Positions 30,213 to 44,400 of a stretch of 64,000 bases of DNA are shown here, piece after piece. The notes under the pieces are model-generated. The model was not told where the DNA came from. It was given only the letters and a program-made list of their open reading frames with translations, and ran no database searches. Each line of letters starts with the position of its first letter. The stretch's first letter is position 1. The stretch spans positions 10,960,905 through 11,024,904 of the forward strand of contig NC_136019.1 in assembly GCF_048128805.1 (NCBI RefSeq), in the 5' to 3' direction. The translations under genes and the position numbers were made by a program. The stretch is from Centroberyx gerrardi (Eukaryota; Chordata; Actinopteri; Beryciformes; Berycidae).

Positions 30213-33112
30213 CTCCACCTCAAAACAACAAGCTCAGATCAATCCTGTTCTAATAATCCACAAGTCCAAAAAATAAAGACTAGCCAATCAGAAAAGAGGG
30301 TAGAATGCTTGAGCTGAATGTTTTCACTGTTTTGAGTCCTCACTGGTCACGTTAAGATGTGTCGAGCCGCTGATAAATAGGTTTCTTCATCCTCGGGTCT
30401 TCCTCATCCTCAAGCCAACGACGGGATGTGATTGGCTGAGAGGAAGGAATGAGGAGGTGAGGGGTGTGGGTGTGTGGTGGAGGTTTGCTGCGAAGGAGGT
30501 GTCAGCGGACAGGATAAGGTCATCGTTGGCCATGACACAGAACAAAACAGCACCCAACAGCACCCAACAGCACCCTGCTTCCATGAAGTATCGACCAAAA
30601 CCCTGAGCTCTGACTGCAGAAGTGATAAGTGCTCTAAAATGTAAGAAGCAACATGTTTCAGCAACTTTAAATGTGGTGTGTCAGGTCCAAAATTAGTCTG
30701 GTTCATAGTCAAATAGTTCCACAGAGCATGCTGACATATAACTTCACTTGGTGCCATGGTGTGTCAGTGGGGATTAGCCATACCAGCCTTGTAGGTGTCC
30801 TGTGCACAACATGAGGCCTGCATGCTGCGCAGTGTTAATGACACAAAGTGACTCAAATGTTAATTAGATGAACCCGTCTGCACCCCCTCCCATCCCCGCC
30901 GTCCCTTGAGTCAATGGAACATTAACATGGAAAATAAGCATCGAAAGGTCAGTAAAGGAAAGCGAAGTGAACGATTGTTAGATTAACTTCATACAAGGAG
31001 TGTTTTGGTTATAATCTGTGAGGAAGACATAGGTTGTTAATAACTAAAATAGGTAAATAGGCAAAAATAGGTAGGCATGTGATAGCTCCAGTAATAGAGA
31101 CAAACATTTGCCCAAAAAGTACAATTGAGTACTATTGCCTGTTGTCTCGTCTGAGGAGGTGATTTGCACTTAAGATCATCATGAAAGAAAATGAAATCAA
31201 AATGAAAATATGATTTCAAAAGAGTGGGAAGGTCACAGGATCCATCCAGCCACCCAATTATGTTAATTATGTTAACTTGAACTAGCTTGAATGGTACTGA
31301 ATCCATTCAAAATATTGCAGATTTAAAGGAGGAAATCACTACTTTGATATCTTGTTTCTTTGTCAGTTATATTTTAATTCTGGTAATCAGCTGCAATAAC
31401 TGAGCTGAATTGAGCTCAAAAATGGCAAAAACCTACATTAAAATCCCAATACCAAATAATGAATAAATACTAATAAAAGTTAAGTCACTGCTATCACTTT
31501 CACATCTCATTGTGTAAATGGATAGTGACCTTTTCTGTAACAGCATCTTCCAGTTCCCCCGCCATGAGGCTCTGGCTGATCTCTCTGATTACTCAGTCCT
31601 GCATCATGCCACCTCTGACTCTAAATAACATTTTCAAAAGAGTGGAGGCTGTTGTGACCACAGGCATCCAACTGGGCTGCCTGGTACCAGAGGGAGGGGT
31701 GGGGTGGGGGGTCCTTTACTGTGATGACAAATATAACTCCTCCAATCCCTCCATACCTGCTGCTGCATGATGTGAAATAGCATCAGTTTGTCAGGAACGG
31801 GTTAAGTCCTCCCAATTTGCACACAATTCTGTAGGATCCTTAACACCGCCACTTCCACACTGATCACTAACACACATTGAGAGTTGGAGGCTGAGTCTAC
31901 AGCCTGGCAGTCACTGTGATATCTCAGGTTTGGACAAATGACTTCTGCTGCTTCATTAAGATGTATTACAGTGGCTCCCAAAGTGGGGTTCAGCTGCTCC
32001 TGGGGCTCCTTGAGGGGGTTTAGTTAAATTTCAGTATTGTTTCACTGAACTACAAGTTAGTGTAATGACAGAATGTACAGTAGGTTTCACTATCTGCTAT
32101 TATTTCCTACAGTATTTTCTACAGAGCAGGCTGTTAAGTCATTTCTGTGCCAAATCATATTCAATGATTCTATGATGTGGATCACTAAGTAAAATCTTCT
32201 GGGACTACTTGGTGTATTACATTTGAGTTAAGGCTACTGTAAATTTATTTTTTTGTTTTCTATCCATACATCCTCCTTTGTGTAGGAGAGAGAGAATGGA
32301 AAGCAATGCTACTACAGTGATAACACCCTGTGCTGGTAGACTACATCCTTGTTTGCTTTGCCTTTTGAGTGGTGTATGAAGAATACAAAACCATCACTTC
32401 TCCAGCATGTCACTCATCATGTAGCAGTGGACATTCACAACAGCAGCTCGAGCTACCTGACGCACCTGGCCGCTTCTTCAATGTCAGATCAAAACATCCT
32501 GTCCACTTCATCCATCCAGTCTTACCAGGAACTCAGTGAGCCTTCTGACATGGACCAGTGTGTTCTTCATGCATCGCCTCCAGTGTAAGTAATACAGTCA
32601 GACCACTAGGTGTCAACGTAAGACCGCATTTGTATTTGGCTCTCGCCTGTCACCTATGGTCTCTCACAGGTTTATGTCCTGAACGCCTTAAAAAATAGAT
32701 CCGTATGACTTTTAATTAATTTGCTTGCAGGTTAATTGTTTTCTGTCACTTGTGTTTATACAGAAGGTGGTCGCAATATTTCCGTGAAGCCCACTGTAAA
32801 TGCTAATTAGCTTATCAATTAACCTACTCAGGTCATGGATGATTCAGGTGCGGTCAGTCAAAATGGCGACGTTTCCGAAGGTAAACACACCCGACAACTT
32901 GCTAATCGCAGAGACGGAAATCTGACACAGATGTTCATATTTAAATCAAGTTTTGCGTTTGTTTATTTACATCAGCCAAGCTTGCCTGTGCTCTTTAAAA
33001 TGCAAATCATTTTTTTCAAAAGAATGTATGGGTACGTTTCAAAGGGGAAAGTAAAAGCATGGCTCAACAGTAGGATCATGCAGTGACTTTGAAATTTATG
33101 TTTTGTTCCAGT
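30213..33112. other. Gap between somatostatin and the first ZPAX gene
   Basis: The two genes diverge from here. No coding exon is certain. A TATA-like TATTTATC lies on the minus strand near 30372-30380. A gttaattag homeodomain-type site is at 30859-30867. Fragments of a hAT-type repeat (cagtggctcccaaagtgggg) begin near 31970. A possible leader exon of the ZPAX gene ends with donor gaag|gtaaac at about 32880. Confidence 0.4.
30372..30380 (-). promoter_or_regulatory. TATA-like element upstream of somatostatin
   Basis: Reads CTATTTATC on the minus strand, about 165 bp ahead of the somatostatin start codon. The spacing suits a core promoter with a short leader. Confidence 0.35.
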
Positions 33113-36100
33113 ATGGTGTTCCTCCTCGCTGTGCCAGTCTGTATTGCCAATCCTGTGCCAGCGGGTAAGTCTTGTTCGGTGATGACTGATAAACCACAAC
33201 ACAGACAACACAGCCCCCCTCTGAAAGACACAAACCAAAAGTCCCAGTCAGTGGTGCTTTAAGTGGGGTCCTGGGACCCCGGGAGGTCCCTGAGGAGGTT
33301 CCAGAGGGTCCCCAGGCAAAATGAGGAATACGGTAGTTTAATTTCACTATAATGCAGCACACTACAAATGATCCCAATTAGAGGATGAATAAGAACGCCT
33401 AATCATAGGTTTTGCTCTCACCACTATCATCTGTTACCTCCCCATGTACAGTGCAGAAAGTTCTACATTTCAATACTAAATGAACAACAAAAATCCTCCA
33501 ATATGGCATCCCAGTCTTATCAAAAATCCTGTCAAATGGGGCTCTGTGACATGACAATGTTGGAGAAACACTGTCTTAAATGACATTATGGCCCTCTAGT
33601 GGCCCCATACCACAGCGCCATACTTCATTTGCAATTCTGACATAATACAATATGATATGAGATATGATATGATACAGTATGGGATAGCATAGAATTCCCA
33701 TTGCCAGTGCCCCCGCCTCACCATACATTTGATTAGGCATTAGTTAGAAATTGACTCCATCCTTACTATTTTCAGGAACATTCCGGACTGAATGCCATGA
33801 GCGTCACTTCTGGCTTTCCATCAAGTCCAGCTTCCTGGGTCCGGCGATCCGTTTTGACTTTGAAGGTATTCATCTGAACTGTTTGTCCGACAGTTATTGA
33901 TTTGATGAACCATCATCAGAACACTTATATCCAGAATATGGGTGGCTGAAATGTGAGTAGATGGAAATGTTTGGTTTCTAGTCTGGTAGACTAGATGTAC
34001 GTGTTCATAACTTTTTTCCTGTAAACTGCTGATGTCACCAGACCAGAATGGATTCCATCTCCTGTCTGACCAGGAGGCGACTCTATGTGGCTACACGGTC
34101 CTGGTCAATCCTCTTGGAGACCTGGTGTTCCGCGCCTCCTTCCTGGCCTGCCACGTCCACAGCCAGGTAGACTTGTCTGAAATATTATGCTGCTTTGACA
34201 TGCTGCAACAACACCTCCTTTGTATACCATCCACCTTTATGGCACATTTTCAGTGAAATTTAAGTGGTTGAAGTTAACATGCTCACTCTATATTTTCCCC
34301 TCTCTCTCTTTCTCTCTGCAGCGTTCCACAGATTATCACCTGCGTCTATGGTTTGTGAACCTGCAGGTGGACGGGATGGTGGCGGCGTACCCCTTCCAGC
34401 TGCTTTGCTCCCTCCAGTTGCCGTGGGTAACCAGGGAGATCGTTTGTGAGGAAAACTACATGGAGGTGAATGGCTCACCTGCACCCAGATGTCATTAGAT
34501 TCACACTTGTTTAACAAGTCCGGTTAGGTTTCTATACCAGAATGCTTTGCTGATCGCTCCCCTACACAGACGTGCTGGGCCTGAAAGAAGATTTTAGCAT
34601 TGTGTGAAGGTGTGTCAAGCCATGTGTTTGTCCTCAGGTGTCCGTCCAGCGACCCGTCCTGCCTGCTTCCACCAGAGCTCAGAAGGAGGTCAGTAAATGG
34701 TCTTTCAGCTTGACTGGAAATATAGTTTTTAATGATTTTGCAGCTCTTTAATCATACACGACAAACAGAATTACCATGCATGTTTTTTGATAGTAGAGCA
34801 AAAGTAGAGTCTGCACTTAAAGCTGCTTCCAAGGTGTATGAATCTTCTTCCTCTCCTTTGTCACTGAGCAGAAAGCGGAGGTGGAAGAGCTGGATGTGAT
34901 GTTCCACAGAGCCAGCCAGCCGCCTGCGGAGGCCGGCGCCGCGTCCCGGACAGAGGCCGCTGCCCCGGGCTGCCACACCGCGCCGGGTGGCTCTCGCCTC
35001 ACCCTCCGCTGCTCCTATTCCTCTCCTCTCTCATACGCTGTCAAGGTACTAAAAGGATGCTGGGCTTATGTGGGGATTAGACCTAGATCGATCAGTTATC
35101 TCAAATCCTTTCGTTTACATGAATCATTTGCTTTGTCTGTCTGCTGTGCAAGATAATGCAGGGTTAGAATAGTTTAGGGAAATCCAAGATGAGATCAGAT
35201 AATCCCAGGAACATAACTGTGTTCATTTTCATCCCCCACCAAGTTTGGGGTGGTATAAGGTGTATTCGTGTGTTTTTTCTGCATTTAATTTTTTTCAGAT
35301 TACTGTACATGATATATTCTGGAAATAACATATTGCTGTTGCTCATGTGAAAACCTTGTAACTCCAGTTTTGGCAATTTTCATGTTTTAACATTACATGC
35401 TCTTCTATGGGTTGAGATATTTTTTACGAAACTTGGTTTTATGAAACCTTTTCAAAACCCCTTTGGATAAACTCAGAAATGCATGGTGGTCAATTTAAGA
35501 ATAAGTCTATTTTTATCAGTTCCTGAAAAGGTGACGTTCTGGAGATACAAGATTTTCATTTGGCAGTGACGATATATAGTTTGGTTTGACATTATGTTCA
35601 TTTTTGTCTTTTTGTCCCAGGAAAAGGGAGTGGATTTAGAGGTGGTCAATGCCACCATGCTGTTCAGACTCCAGGGCAACATCCTGGCTATTGATGCCAC
35701 TGTGGCCTGCACTTTGAGTAAGAAGGTTTATCAATATCACAATATTCTGGCACTACATTATAATAGAATCCAATCAAATCTGTTTTTTTCTTTTTTCCTC
35801 CATGTCTCTATCCTTCCCTTCCTCCCTCTTCTCTCTCCCCCAGATGAGGCTACAGCGGACGGGCCCGACCTGCTGTGGCCCATCCCCCTGATCCTCTCCC
35901 CTCTGGTCCAGGGGGCGTTCAGGGACAGAGGCATGAGGGTGGGAGTGGAGACCCGGGTTCTGAGCGAGGGGGACATGAGAGAGAGGGGATACCGGATCGG
36001 CCTGAGGGATGAACTGGTGGAGGTCAGGATTCCTGTAGGAGCCCAAGGTGGCCACATCAAGGTATATGAATAAAATGATAAACAGTAAAATGAACAGATA

Positions 36101-38938
36101 TTGTAGATGCCCTCTTACTAGCTGATTGGTTCAGTAGGAATAATTATGCATATAAAGATAGATAAGTAAACACTGAAAGGCTTCACATTTCTTTACTGTT
36201 TCTTTATAGCAGCAAGTACATTTGTCGCTCCAATGATCAAAGTAATGAAAATAATGGAACAAGTCTGAAGCCTTTAAGGATTCCTTAAGGAGAAATATTT
36301 TCATCTGTGTATAAGTACAATAAACATGTTGATCTCCTAACAATCACAGGTATGAACATACAACTATGACTCTTTTTAGAGCAAATGTGCTAATGAGTAG
36401 GTGCCTGTTTTTCATGTCTTCATGTTTTCAGATGTCATTATGTTATGACTTTAAGTTTGAGTTTTGACAGATCTGACAGACTGATCATTTAAAACAATAC
36501 ATTTATGTATTTCTGGGTGGCGTATAACATTCACACGCCACTCCAAATTATATAAATTGACTGTACAACTGCAAAATTAGCTGTTCACAAGATTTCCAGA
36601 GAGACTAATATGGGTATTTGTTGCAAGGCTTCATTTGTCACTATGTTGCATGTAGTGTGACTGCTGGATTTTCTTCCAGAGTGGAGTTGTGAAGGGCCGG
36701 TACAGCCAGTCCATGTCAGTCGACCTGTTCTTCATGCGTCAGTGGGAGGAGCAGCGCTGGCCGCTCACACAGCATCGCTCCTTCAGGCTCCTTCAGAGTC
36801 CACTCGTCCCACAGACACCAACCATCACCAACAGTGGGCTGTTTTTATTTATTTGTGCCTATACAAATGGTAAAATATGGAAGAAAAGAGAAAAAATGAA
36901 GTGAGGAGTGAGACAGAGCAGGATTTTTTTAAGGATAGACTATAATCAAAAATCGGTTAAATTGCTTGACCTGTTGAGTTTATTTAAACAGAACTAGGCT
37001 GAATAACTATGTTCCTGTCTACACAAATTGGGTCTATTAATCATTTCACAGAATACTATTAAAATTCCAATCGATCAATAGGAGCCTTCATGACCAATTC
37101 CCTGTCTGTTGAAGATACCTCTCTCTTACTTCTCTCTCTCTCTCTCTCCACAGACACTGTCCCGTCCGAAGGAGTCTTTTCTGTCACCCTAGGCGTCTTC
37201 CCTCCGGACGTGTCCCTCCAGAAGGTGACAGTGGAGGGTGGTGGCGACCCTCTGACCCTGACCCTGACCCTGACCCAGAGCCACCGGACTCAGAGCAGCA
37301 TGGACCTGAGGGTGTCCAGGCTCCCCCACCCCAACGGGAGCCACTCCTACCAGCTCCGTGTCCCATTCTCACACTCAGAAATAATGCGAGAGGTGAGACA
37401 AGGTCAAGTTATAGAATTAGTGGATGTATGTGACAAAAGGCCTGTGCATGTGTATCTCCTTGTGTGTACGCTCAGAAGTGGCAGAAACAACCTCCTGTCT
37501 TTTCCAGTATATAGGTGGCGGCTATAAGAAGTACAGCCTCCCTCTCACCTTTGCTCTTTCCATCTCACCCCATGGTGAGATCTTCTACCATCGAGCCACC
37601 ATAGAGACTAGTGTTCAAGAACAAACAGGTGAGTGATTGATCTAGTTTTGTTTTGTCTCTTATCATCATCTCTTATCATCTCTTCAGCCAGTGGGACATC
37701 AGTTGTTTGATGGGAGGGGCAGAGGGACGGGATTGCTGAAAAATCTCATGGTTTTATTGGTTGGAATTTTTATGTATGCCTCCTGGTACACGATGATGTC
37801 ACCACTAAAGATTTTCTGTTTTCCATGAAGTGAAAGTAATGAGATTTTGATATAAAAATGCAAGAAAATATTTTTTTTGCCATTTTTTGGGGGGCATAAA
37901 TTGTCAAATAGGTGTATGGTATGATAGTTAAAAAGAGCTAAAAAGGCTATAAAGTCATTTTTCATTTCAGTGTGACTTTAAACCCCCCCCCACCCCAGGT
38001 TCTGCCAGGCTGGAGGGGGAGTGCACAGAGAGTGGCCTGCTGGTGCTACTGCACCAGCAGGCCCAGTCTGAGCTGCAGTGGGAGCTCTTCCTCGGGGCCC
38101 GCAGGCTGGACTGGGAGCTGGTGGAGATGGGGGGGTTCAGCCTGGAGGCGGAGGACGACTACTTCAGCGTGGAGATCCCCCTCTACAGTCCTGGGATGAC
38201 CTACGAGGTCAGAGCGACGACTCTGGCCTGATATGAAATCTTTTTGGTTTTTTTCTAAATTACACTCACTCTGATGGATAATTTACATTTCTCTTATATC
38301 TTTCAAATAATTATTTTACCTTTGTTTCCTATTTTGTACCCTATTATTTGAGTCTAGATCTTGCTTTACATTAGCACCACTATTTACTTTATTTTGGACC
38401 ATTGTTCAGTGAAAATCCTGTGAGCTCTCTTGGTCATTAATCACTTAATTTTTCACTGTCAGTAAAAGGCTGTAAGCTAGATACTTAAGTGTTTATCTTA
38501 ATTAGGTTTTTCTTTTAACGGTCCATTTACTCAAGTAATTCCTAATCTCCAGATCACTGAATCTGATACACAGATACCATCTGTGTGTGCAGTTCAGTAG
38601 ATGAACACTCAGAGTAAATGTGGGATTAGATCCCAGTGATGGACAGAGAGGATTTTAACACCTAACCCCTGTTTACAGTGTCATTCAACCAGGAACCACT
38701 GTTGCACTCCATCATATTGTCGCTATGGTAACAAACACAATGTCACACAATGTCACAATGTCCGCTCCCTTTTGTCACTTCCTTTCCCACCTAGGAACTG
38801 ACACTGCAGGGTCTTGTTGCCGGAGTGGAGGTGTCTGTGATGGATGCAGACTCTCTGAAGGTGGAGGACCGTCTTGTCCAGAAATGCACCTTTCCTGTTA
38901 GAGAACTACTAGGTGCACAAACAGAGCCCCTCCACCTC

Positions 38939-38976
<38 letters not shown>

Positions 38977-39257
38977 ATAGATCGTTCATGGGCTGGTGGG
39001 GAAGTCCGACATCCGGGACTTCCAAGGCTATTTTGTTGGAAAATCAAATCCGGAAGACAAACGATAAACAAACATGGATGTCCTGAAAAGGATGATGTGG
39101 ATTTGGCTGCTTCTTGTTTTTAAGAAAAACACTTCAACACTTTAAGCGCATAAGTATATTATTCTGATTTTTCTGCCACTCGGGTAGCAGAATTCTCTTT
39201 TTGACTTTCATCATCTGCCTTTGAATGGCATTCATGTGAAATTTCCAAGTGGGGGAA

Positions 39258-39308
<51 letters not shown>

Positions 39309-39560
39309 TAAAATTCCTTTGCTGCATTGTTTGATAACCTGAATGCAGTGGGCTGCCACAGTTTATTTATTTATTGGTTTATTTGTCAGAAAATCATTAT
39401 TACAAATAAAAAAACACGAAACAGATGCACTTATGTGCAACCCTTGTCCCTGTTTGGGCTTTGGATTTTACAGACATTCATTGTTACAAAAAACATATAA
39501 TAGTTACAAGAAACAAATAGATGAGGAGTGAAACAGTTACAGGCATACAGTAGACGTGCA

Positions 39561-39599
<39 letters not shown>

Positions 39600-40754
39600 T
39601 AACACAACCAACGCAGTATTTGTGTATCCTTGGCAGTATGCTTGCCAGAAGGCAGGATGGTGGCAGTGGTTGACACAACCCACAGCATCCCGCCCACGCA
39701 GCCCAACCGAACCACGCTATTGGACCCCAGCTGTGTTCCCATGGAGACGGACAGTGCCAGGGCCTTGTTCAGCTTCAGCCTGGACTCGTGCGGCACAACT
39801 GTGACTGTGAGGGACTTTGATAACTCAACAGCGATGCAGCAGTCAAGCTGTTTGACTCTTAACGTATCCTAGTCTTCATTCTGTTCTTAATGTATCCTAC
39901 TCTTCATTTTGTTCTAATGTTTCTTCAGACTGAGGGAAATGTCCTGGTTTATGAGAACCAGGTGAGATACGCTCAAGATTTTCTGCCTCTGGATGATCCT
40001 CTTATACACAGAGACTCTCCGTACAGGTGGGAAACGTACGCAAGTGAACACAAACCACAAGCGCACTCTGACTTGAATCTGTTTTGTCCACAGTTTGACC
40101 CAAATATGATGTCAGTGTCTTCTCTCTCAGGCTGACCATCCAGTGTCGCTACCCAGCAAATGACAACAGCACCCTCCCTATCCAACACGCTTTAAACTCA
40201 ACTCTGGGCCTCTCGCCCCCGCCAGTCAAACGCACACGCAGGGAAGCCACAAACACAGGTGTGTGTGTGTGATTGAAACCTAACCCTGATCTACTAAAGA
40301 TTCTTAACATTTATTTATTTATTTATCTGTATAATATCAAATTTTCCAATCCCTCAAGGTCAAAGGAAATGGAGGATCAATATGCCAAAACAGCAAAAAC
40401 GTCCTCTAGGTAGTATTGTTGTGAAACTTGTGTATTGACAACAATCCAGTAGTCCTTGTTAACACTTTTAATGTATTGTTCTACTCAAATACCCTAATCT
40501 ACTTTGTCCTCATATTGCACTGGTTGGATTTTCTTTGTGTATTATGGAGGGTTATGATGTTACAGATCCTGTATCGATCAGCTTTATTCATGCTGTCAAC
40601 TAAACTGATGTAATGTGCAAGGTATTGATCCTCCTCTCTCCTGTCAGCGGATCAGTCTGGAGTCTCAGTATGGATCATGTGGACCCTGGCCTCCATGCTG
40701 CTGCTGCTGCTGTTCCTCTGCGTGGGATTGGCTGCATACTGGACCTATAAATGA
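33113..40754 (+). CDS. zpax: ZPAX-type egg-coat glycoprotein, membrane-anchored paralogue
   Basis: Seventeen exons (33113-33164, 33776-33865, 34042-34166, 34322-34465, 34638-34688, 34872-35045, 35621-35717, 35844-36061, 36680-36833, 37154-37392, 37508-37628, 37999-38207, 38795-38912, 39637-39806, 39929-40026, 40131-40258, 40648-40754) join in frame to about 764 residues. A long family-specific N-terminal part precedes a ZP-N-like module (about 596-700) with cysteines in VCLPEG, PSCVP, LDSCGT and IQCRYP. I see no ZP-C half. RTRR (721-724) is a furin-type site before a transmembrane anchor (about 738-760). ZPAX proteins are vitelline-envelope components, secreted after furin release. The ATG at 33113 gives a short signal; the next gene has an extra 23-bp first exon, so a true upstream start exon may be missed here. 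Confidence 0.8.
38940..39596. repeat. Three (CA)n microsatellites in a ZPAX intron
   Basis: CA runs at about 38940-38970, 39262-39306 and 39568-39596 sit in the intron between the exons ending at 38912 and starting at 39637. The last run ends about 40 bp before the acceptor. Confidence 0.9.
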
Positions 40755-41421
40755 CCTAAAACACTAAATACACCAATGCACTTAAACACACCAGGGCATT
40801 TTTTGTTTTCTGTTCCTGGGATATTTGTTTTTGAATGTCTTTTTTTCATCAATGCTTATCCTGAGTAAGTATGAGAAATTAGGTATTGTTTCTGGCTTTT
40901 TGTAAAGATGTATTCTACTCTATGATTTTATTTAAGTATTCATTAAAGACACCAGTTATAAACTCTGACATTGTCTACTGTGCATGTTTGCCTTCCAAAG
41001 ATACTTTCCTAAGCCTATTATCTATCACTACTACCATTATAATAAGTATATACAGGGTTTCAGCCCTTCAGGCATTTAACAACCGATGGTGCTTTTTGAA
41101 GCATTCGCTTAGGAGCTAGGAGCAATATCTGACAGACCTTATAGAGGTGGAAATGGGAGGGAACTTTTACCTAATGAGCTTGATTGATTGCAAGGTGGTT
41201 CAATTGCTAATGGGCAACACACGTGTGTTACACCTGAGGGCCTCTGGTTGGTCAGTCAATTAACAAATGACCACATAAAAGCCTTTGCTGGAAACAGAGT
41301 ACTCAGTGGCCAGTTTGTCTAGGATATTGCAAGCAAGCAGTTGAACTCAGCTTGTGGTGGTTAGCAGGTGTAGTTTGCTAGTTCTCAGGCTAGCTTTAGA
41401 CACTGTAACACATCAGTAGCT
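40755..41421. other. Short spacer between the two ZPAX genes
   Basis: Only 667 bp separate the stop of the first ZPAX gene from the start of the second. It holds the first gene's 3' untranslated region and the second gene's promoter. No exon is visible. Confidence 0.6.
41216..41281 (+). promoter_or_regulatory. Putative oocyte-type promoter of the second ZPAX gene
   Basis: A perfect 14-bp palindrome centred on CACGTG (41216-41229) is followed by an E-box CACCTG (41231-41236) and a TATA-like ACATAAAAG (41273-41281), about 140 bp before the ATG. E-boxes near the TATA box bind FIGLA in mammalian zona pellucida genes; its use here is inference. Confidence 0.45.
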
Positions 41422-44400
41422 ATGGCTTTTGGATTGTGGCTTGGGTAAGTTGCTTTGGTGGGAATTTATATACAGTAAGCTGCCATTTAGTGCTGCTGTT
41501 TTTCCTTGCATGTCCTCTGCTCTTATTTTCCTACAGAGTATCCTTGCTCCTTTCTGTGTGGTCAACTGCAAAATGTGCTGGCATTCCAAATGGTAAGAAT
41601 TACAAGTCTGTTTCTTGATGCACACATCTGCAGTACCTGTATTCCTTAACCTGTCTGTTCATACAGGTGTACCTGACATGGAGTGTCGGGACCGCTACTT
41701 CATGATAACTGCTGAGCTCTCCTTCACTGGGGAGGAACCTTCCTTTGAGGCTGTTGGTGAGTCTTTAACCTCTATCTTATTGCTACCGGCAGTGCTCTTT
41801 AACCAATGTGGTGCTGAATGTTCCTCCTAGACGGGACAGGTGTGTACCCCATCACTGAGCTGTACGCAGCAGAGTGTGGCTACAGTATCAGTGTCCTCCC
41901 TCTACCAGGCCATGTTGAACTTCGAGCCTCTTACTTCAGCTGTCATGTTGACAACAAAGTATGTGTAAACACACAACACAAGTTGGGTCAATTCAGACTA
42001 CAAAACCATAACATACTAATTTTACTGGTGGTTCTTTTAGGATGACAAGGTGTTCATGTTCAACTTCAACCTGATTACCCATGATGAAGTAAAGGGAAAG
42101 GTCACCTATGCTTTGAATAAGACCTGTTCTCCTTCACTCCCCTGGTCTCCCAGAGAGGTTACCTGTGAGGTCAACTACATGGAAGTGAGCTTGGTTAAAC
42201 CTCAATGTCTTAAACTACTGAGGAAGTGTTTCAATGGAGGTGTTTACTAGCTGTGGTTTCTCTAGGTTTCTGTGAAGGGTGACATGGCCTGCCCCTCTGC
42301 AACCAAGATGGATGACTGGAATACTGCCCTCAAAACTGTAGGTTTGACTTTAGTATCACTGAAGTAATTTGTGGCCTCTTGGGTGTATATAGTTGTAGCA
42401 TCATAACATGCCATTAATTCAGTCGTCTTTAAACTCTTCCCAGGCCTACACTACCGCCAGTTCTGATTGGCAGGTGATGTTCCAGAAGGCGGGGCAGCAG
42501 CTGTCTCCCATGACCCTCTCTGAGGCTCGTAAGCAGAACTACATGTTTGACGTGACTGATGGAAGGCTTGTGTTCCGTACACCTTATGGGCAGCCTGACT
42601 CATTCACCACTATGGTAAACTATTTTAGCATCTCCGCTACAACCAAAACTTGAGGACCAGACATGACTTGTATGTCGTTGGTGTCTCAGTTCCTCTGCAA
42701 TTGTGTATTTCCCTCATTTTAAACACCTGAATCTGTAGGTGTATTTTAAATTGGCCAGATGCGTCTAGGTTCGACCTGGATGAACATTGTCATTAACTGT
42801 TAATGTGCATCCAGAGTTCACATCTTATAGGCATCTAGTCCACTGAATGAACTCCCAAACTCTGCTTTTGTAATGCTGTACTCTGCATACGATGGCTGTA
42901 AAAGCACTTGCTCAACAGTACTCAGTCAACCTGTCTCTCTCCAGGTGGATGATGTGCCAGTAGAAGTGGTTCATCCAACCCTGTTCTCCAGACAGACCTG
43001 GATTGTCCTCATGGTGGACTTGGTGGCCGCTTGCTCCATGCGTCAGTACTCCGCTCTTATCCTCTAATTTTTCCACTTGACTCATAACGGATGAGGCTGT
43101 AATGTTATGTTTCCTCTGCAGATGAAGGGTCATATGATGGCAGCCACCTGGTGTGGGAGACTCCTGAGGTCCTGCACCCGCTGGCCTATGGTCTCTCTGG
43201 TCTTGAAAGCAGTCAGGTCAACATGGGTGTCAGTGGTGGGCTCCTGGAGCAGCCAATTGCAGAGAAGGGCTACATCATGGAGAAACATGGTGCCAAAGTT
43301 CAGATCAGCATCCCCTATAATGCTGAGGGAGGATACAGGAAGGTCAGAATGCACAATGACATCATGCATCAGAAGCTGTACTAGGCAGGACTTGTGTAAA
43401 TGCATTGTATCAAAATTAGAAAGTGGGGCTGCATAAGAGTCCCATTTATTGACAAAGTATGTCAGTAAATCATCGTGGTGCAAAGTGACAAACTAATGGT
43501 TAAAGGTCAAACTTGATGGCAACAAGCACACAAAAGCTGGACTACATGGTAGAACTGCAGAAGTCTGTTACTGACATAACACTGCATGATTTCTGGGTAA
43601 TGGAAGTCATTCAAACTCTCCCACTGCCACTTGGGGCCACAAGATGCCTAATGCAGATGTATGTTTTCAAGACTTATGCTATTGATTAAACATGGCATGA
43701 TTAACCTGATGGCAGTTCAATCACAAACTGGATGCATCTTTGCTTCTCAGAGCTTTGTGGCAGACAACTTGTACCATGAGTTCTACATCTTCCATCTGTA
43801 CTTGGAGCAAATGTTTTATGATGAGGATCATGTTGACACCAGACTCCGCTTATTCAGACAGCTTGCCACACCCATGCTGTCACGCCCTGCTTTCACTTCT
43901 AACAGTAAGTTAGGAAATGACAGGTATTGATTTGTTAAATATCCAGTGCAAATGCTCATCTGATGGCTTAACATTTCAGGAACTATTCTTGAGGAACGCA
44001 TGTTCACTGTTTGCCTTGGAGACGTCCCTGAGGATGTAGATTTGATGTCCATTCAGCTGAATGGACAGGACTTTGCTGTGCCACTTATAAATGCAAGCAG
44101 CCTCGCCATCTCAAAAGTCCTCCAGCCCAATTACACCCATGGCTACACTCTCAGGGTGCCTTTTGACAACGCTGTTGTCTTAACACAGGTAAGATCAAAA
44201 GGACTTGAGCAAGGTTGGTTTTGTCAGGAATCCTTGAGGAGCTTGGTTCACTGTTTTGGGGATATCAACTGCCAGCCTGTTGTGGTGTTAGGATTGTATT
44301 TCTTGTCTTCTAGCTCTCCAAAGATGGCATTCTGCAGCACACCCTGGACATAAACTACACACTGGCCATTCTGCCTGAAAACGAGGCTTATTACCACCTA

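Noticed and set aside
32349-32588. An open frame ahead of the first ZPAX gene, considered as its start exon
   Set aside because: It begins without an ATG, has no clean donor in the needed phase, and does not look like a signal peptide.
40355-40400. A possible extra exon in the first ZPAX gene
   Set aside because: It is bracketed by an AG and a gtag-type donor, but the frame is already continuous from the exon ending at 40258 to 40648, and the paralogue has no matching exon.
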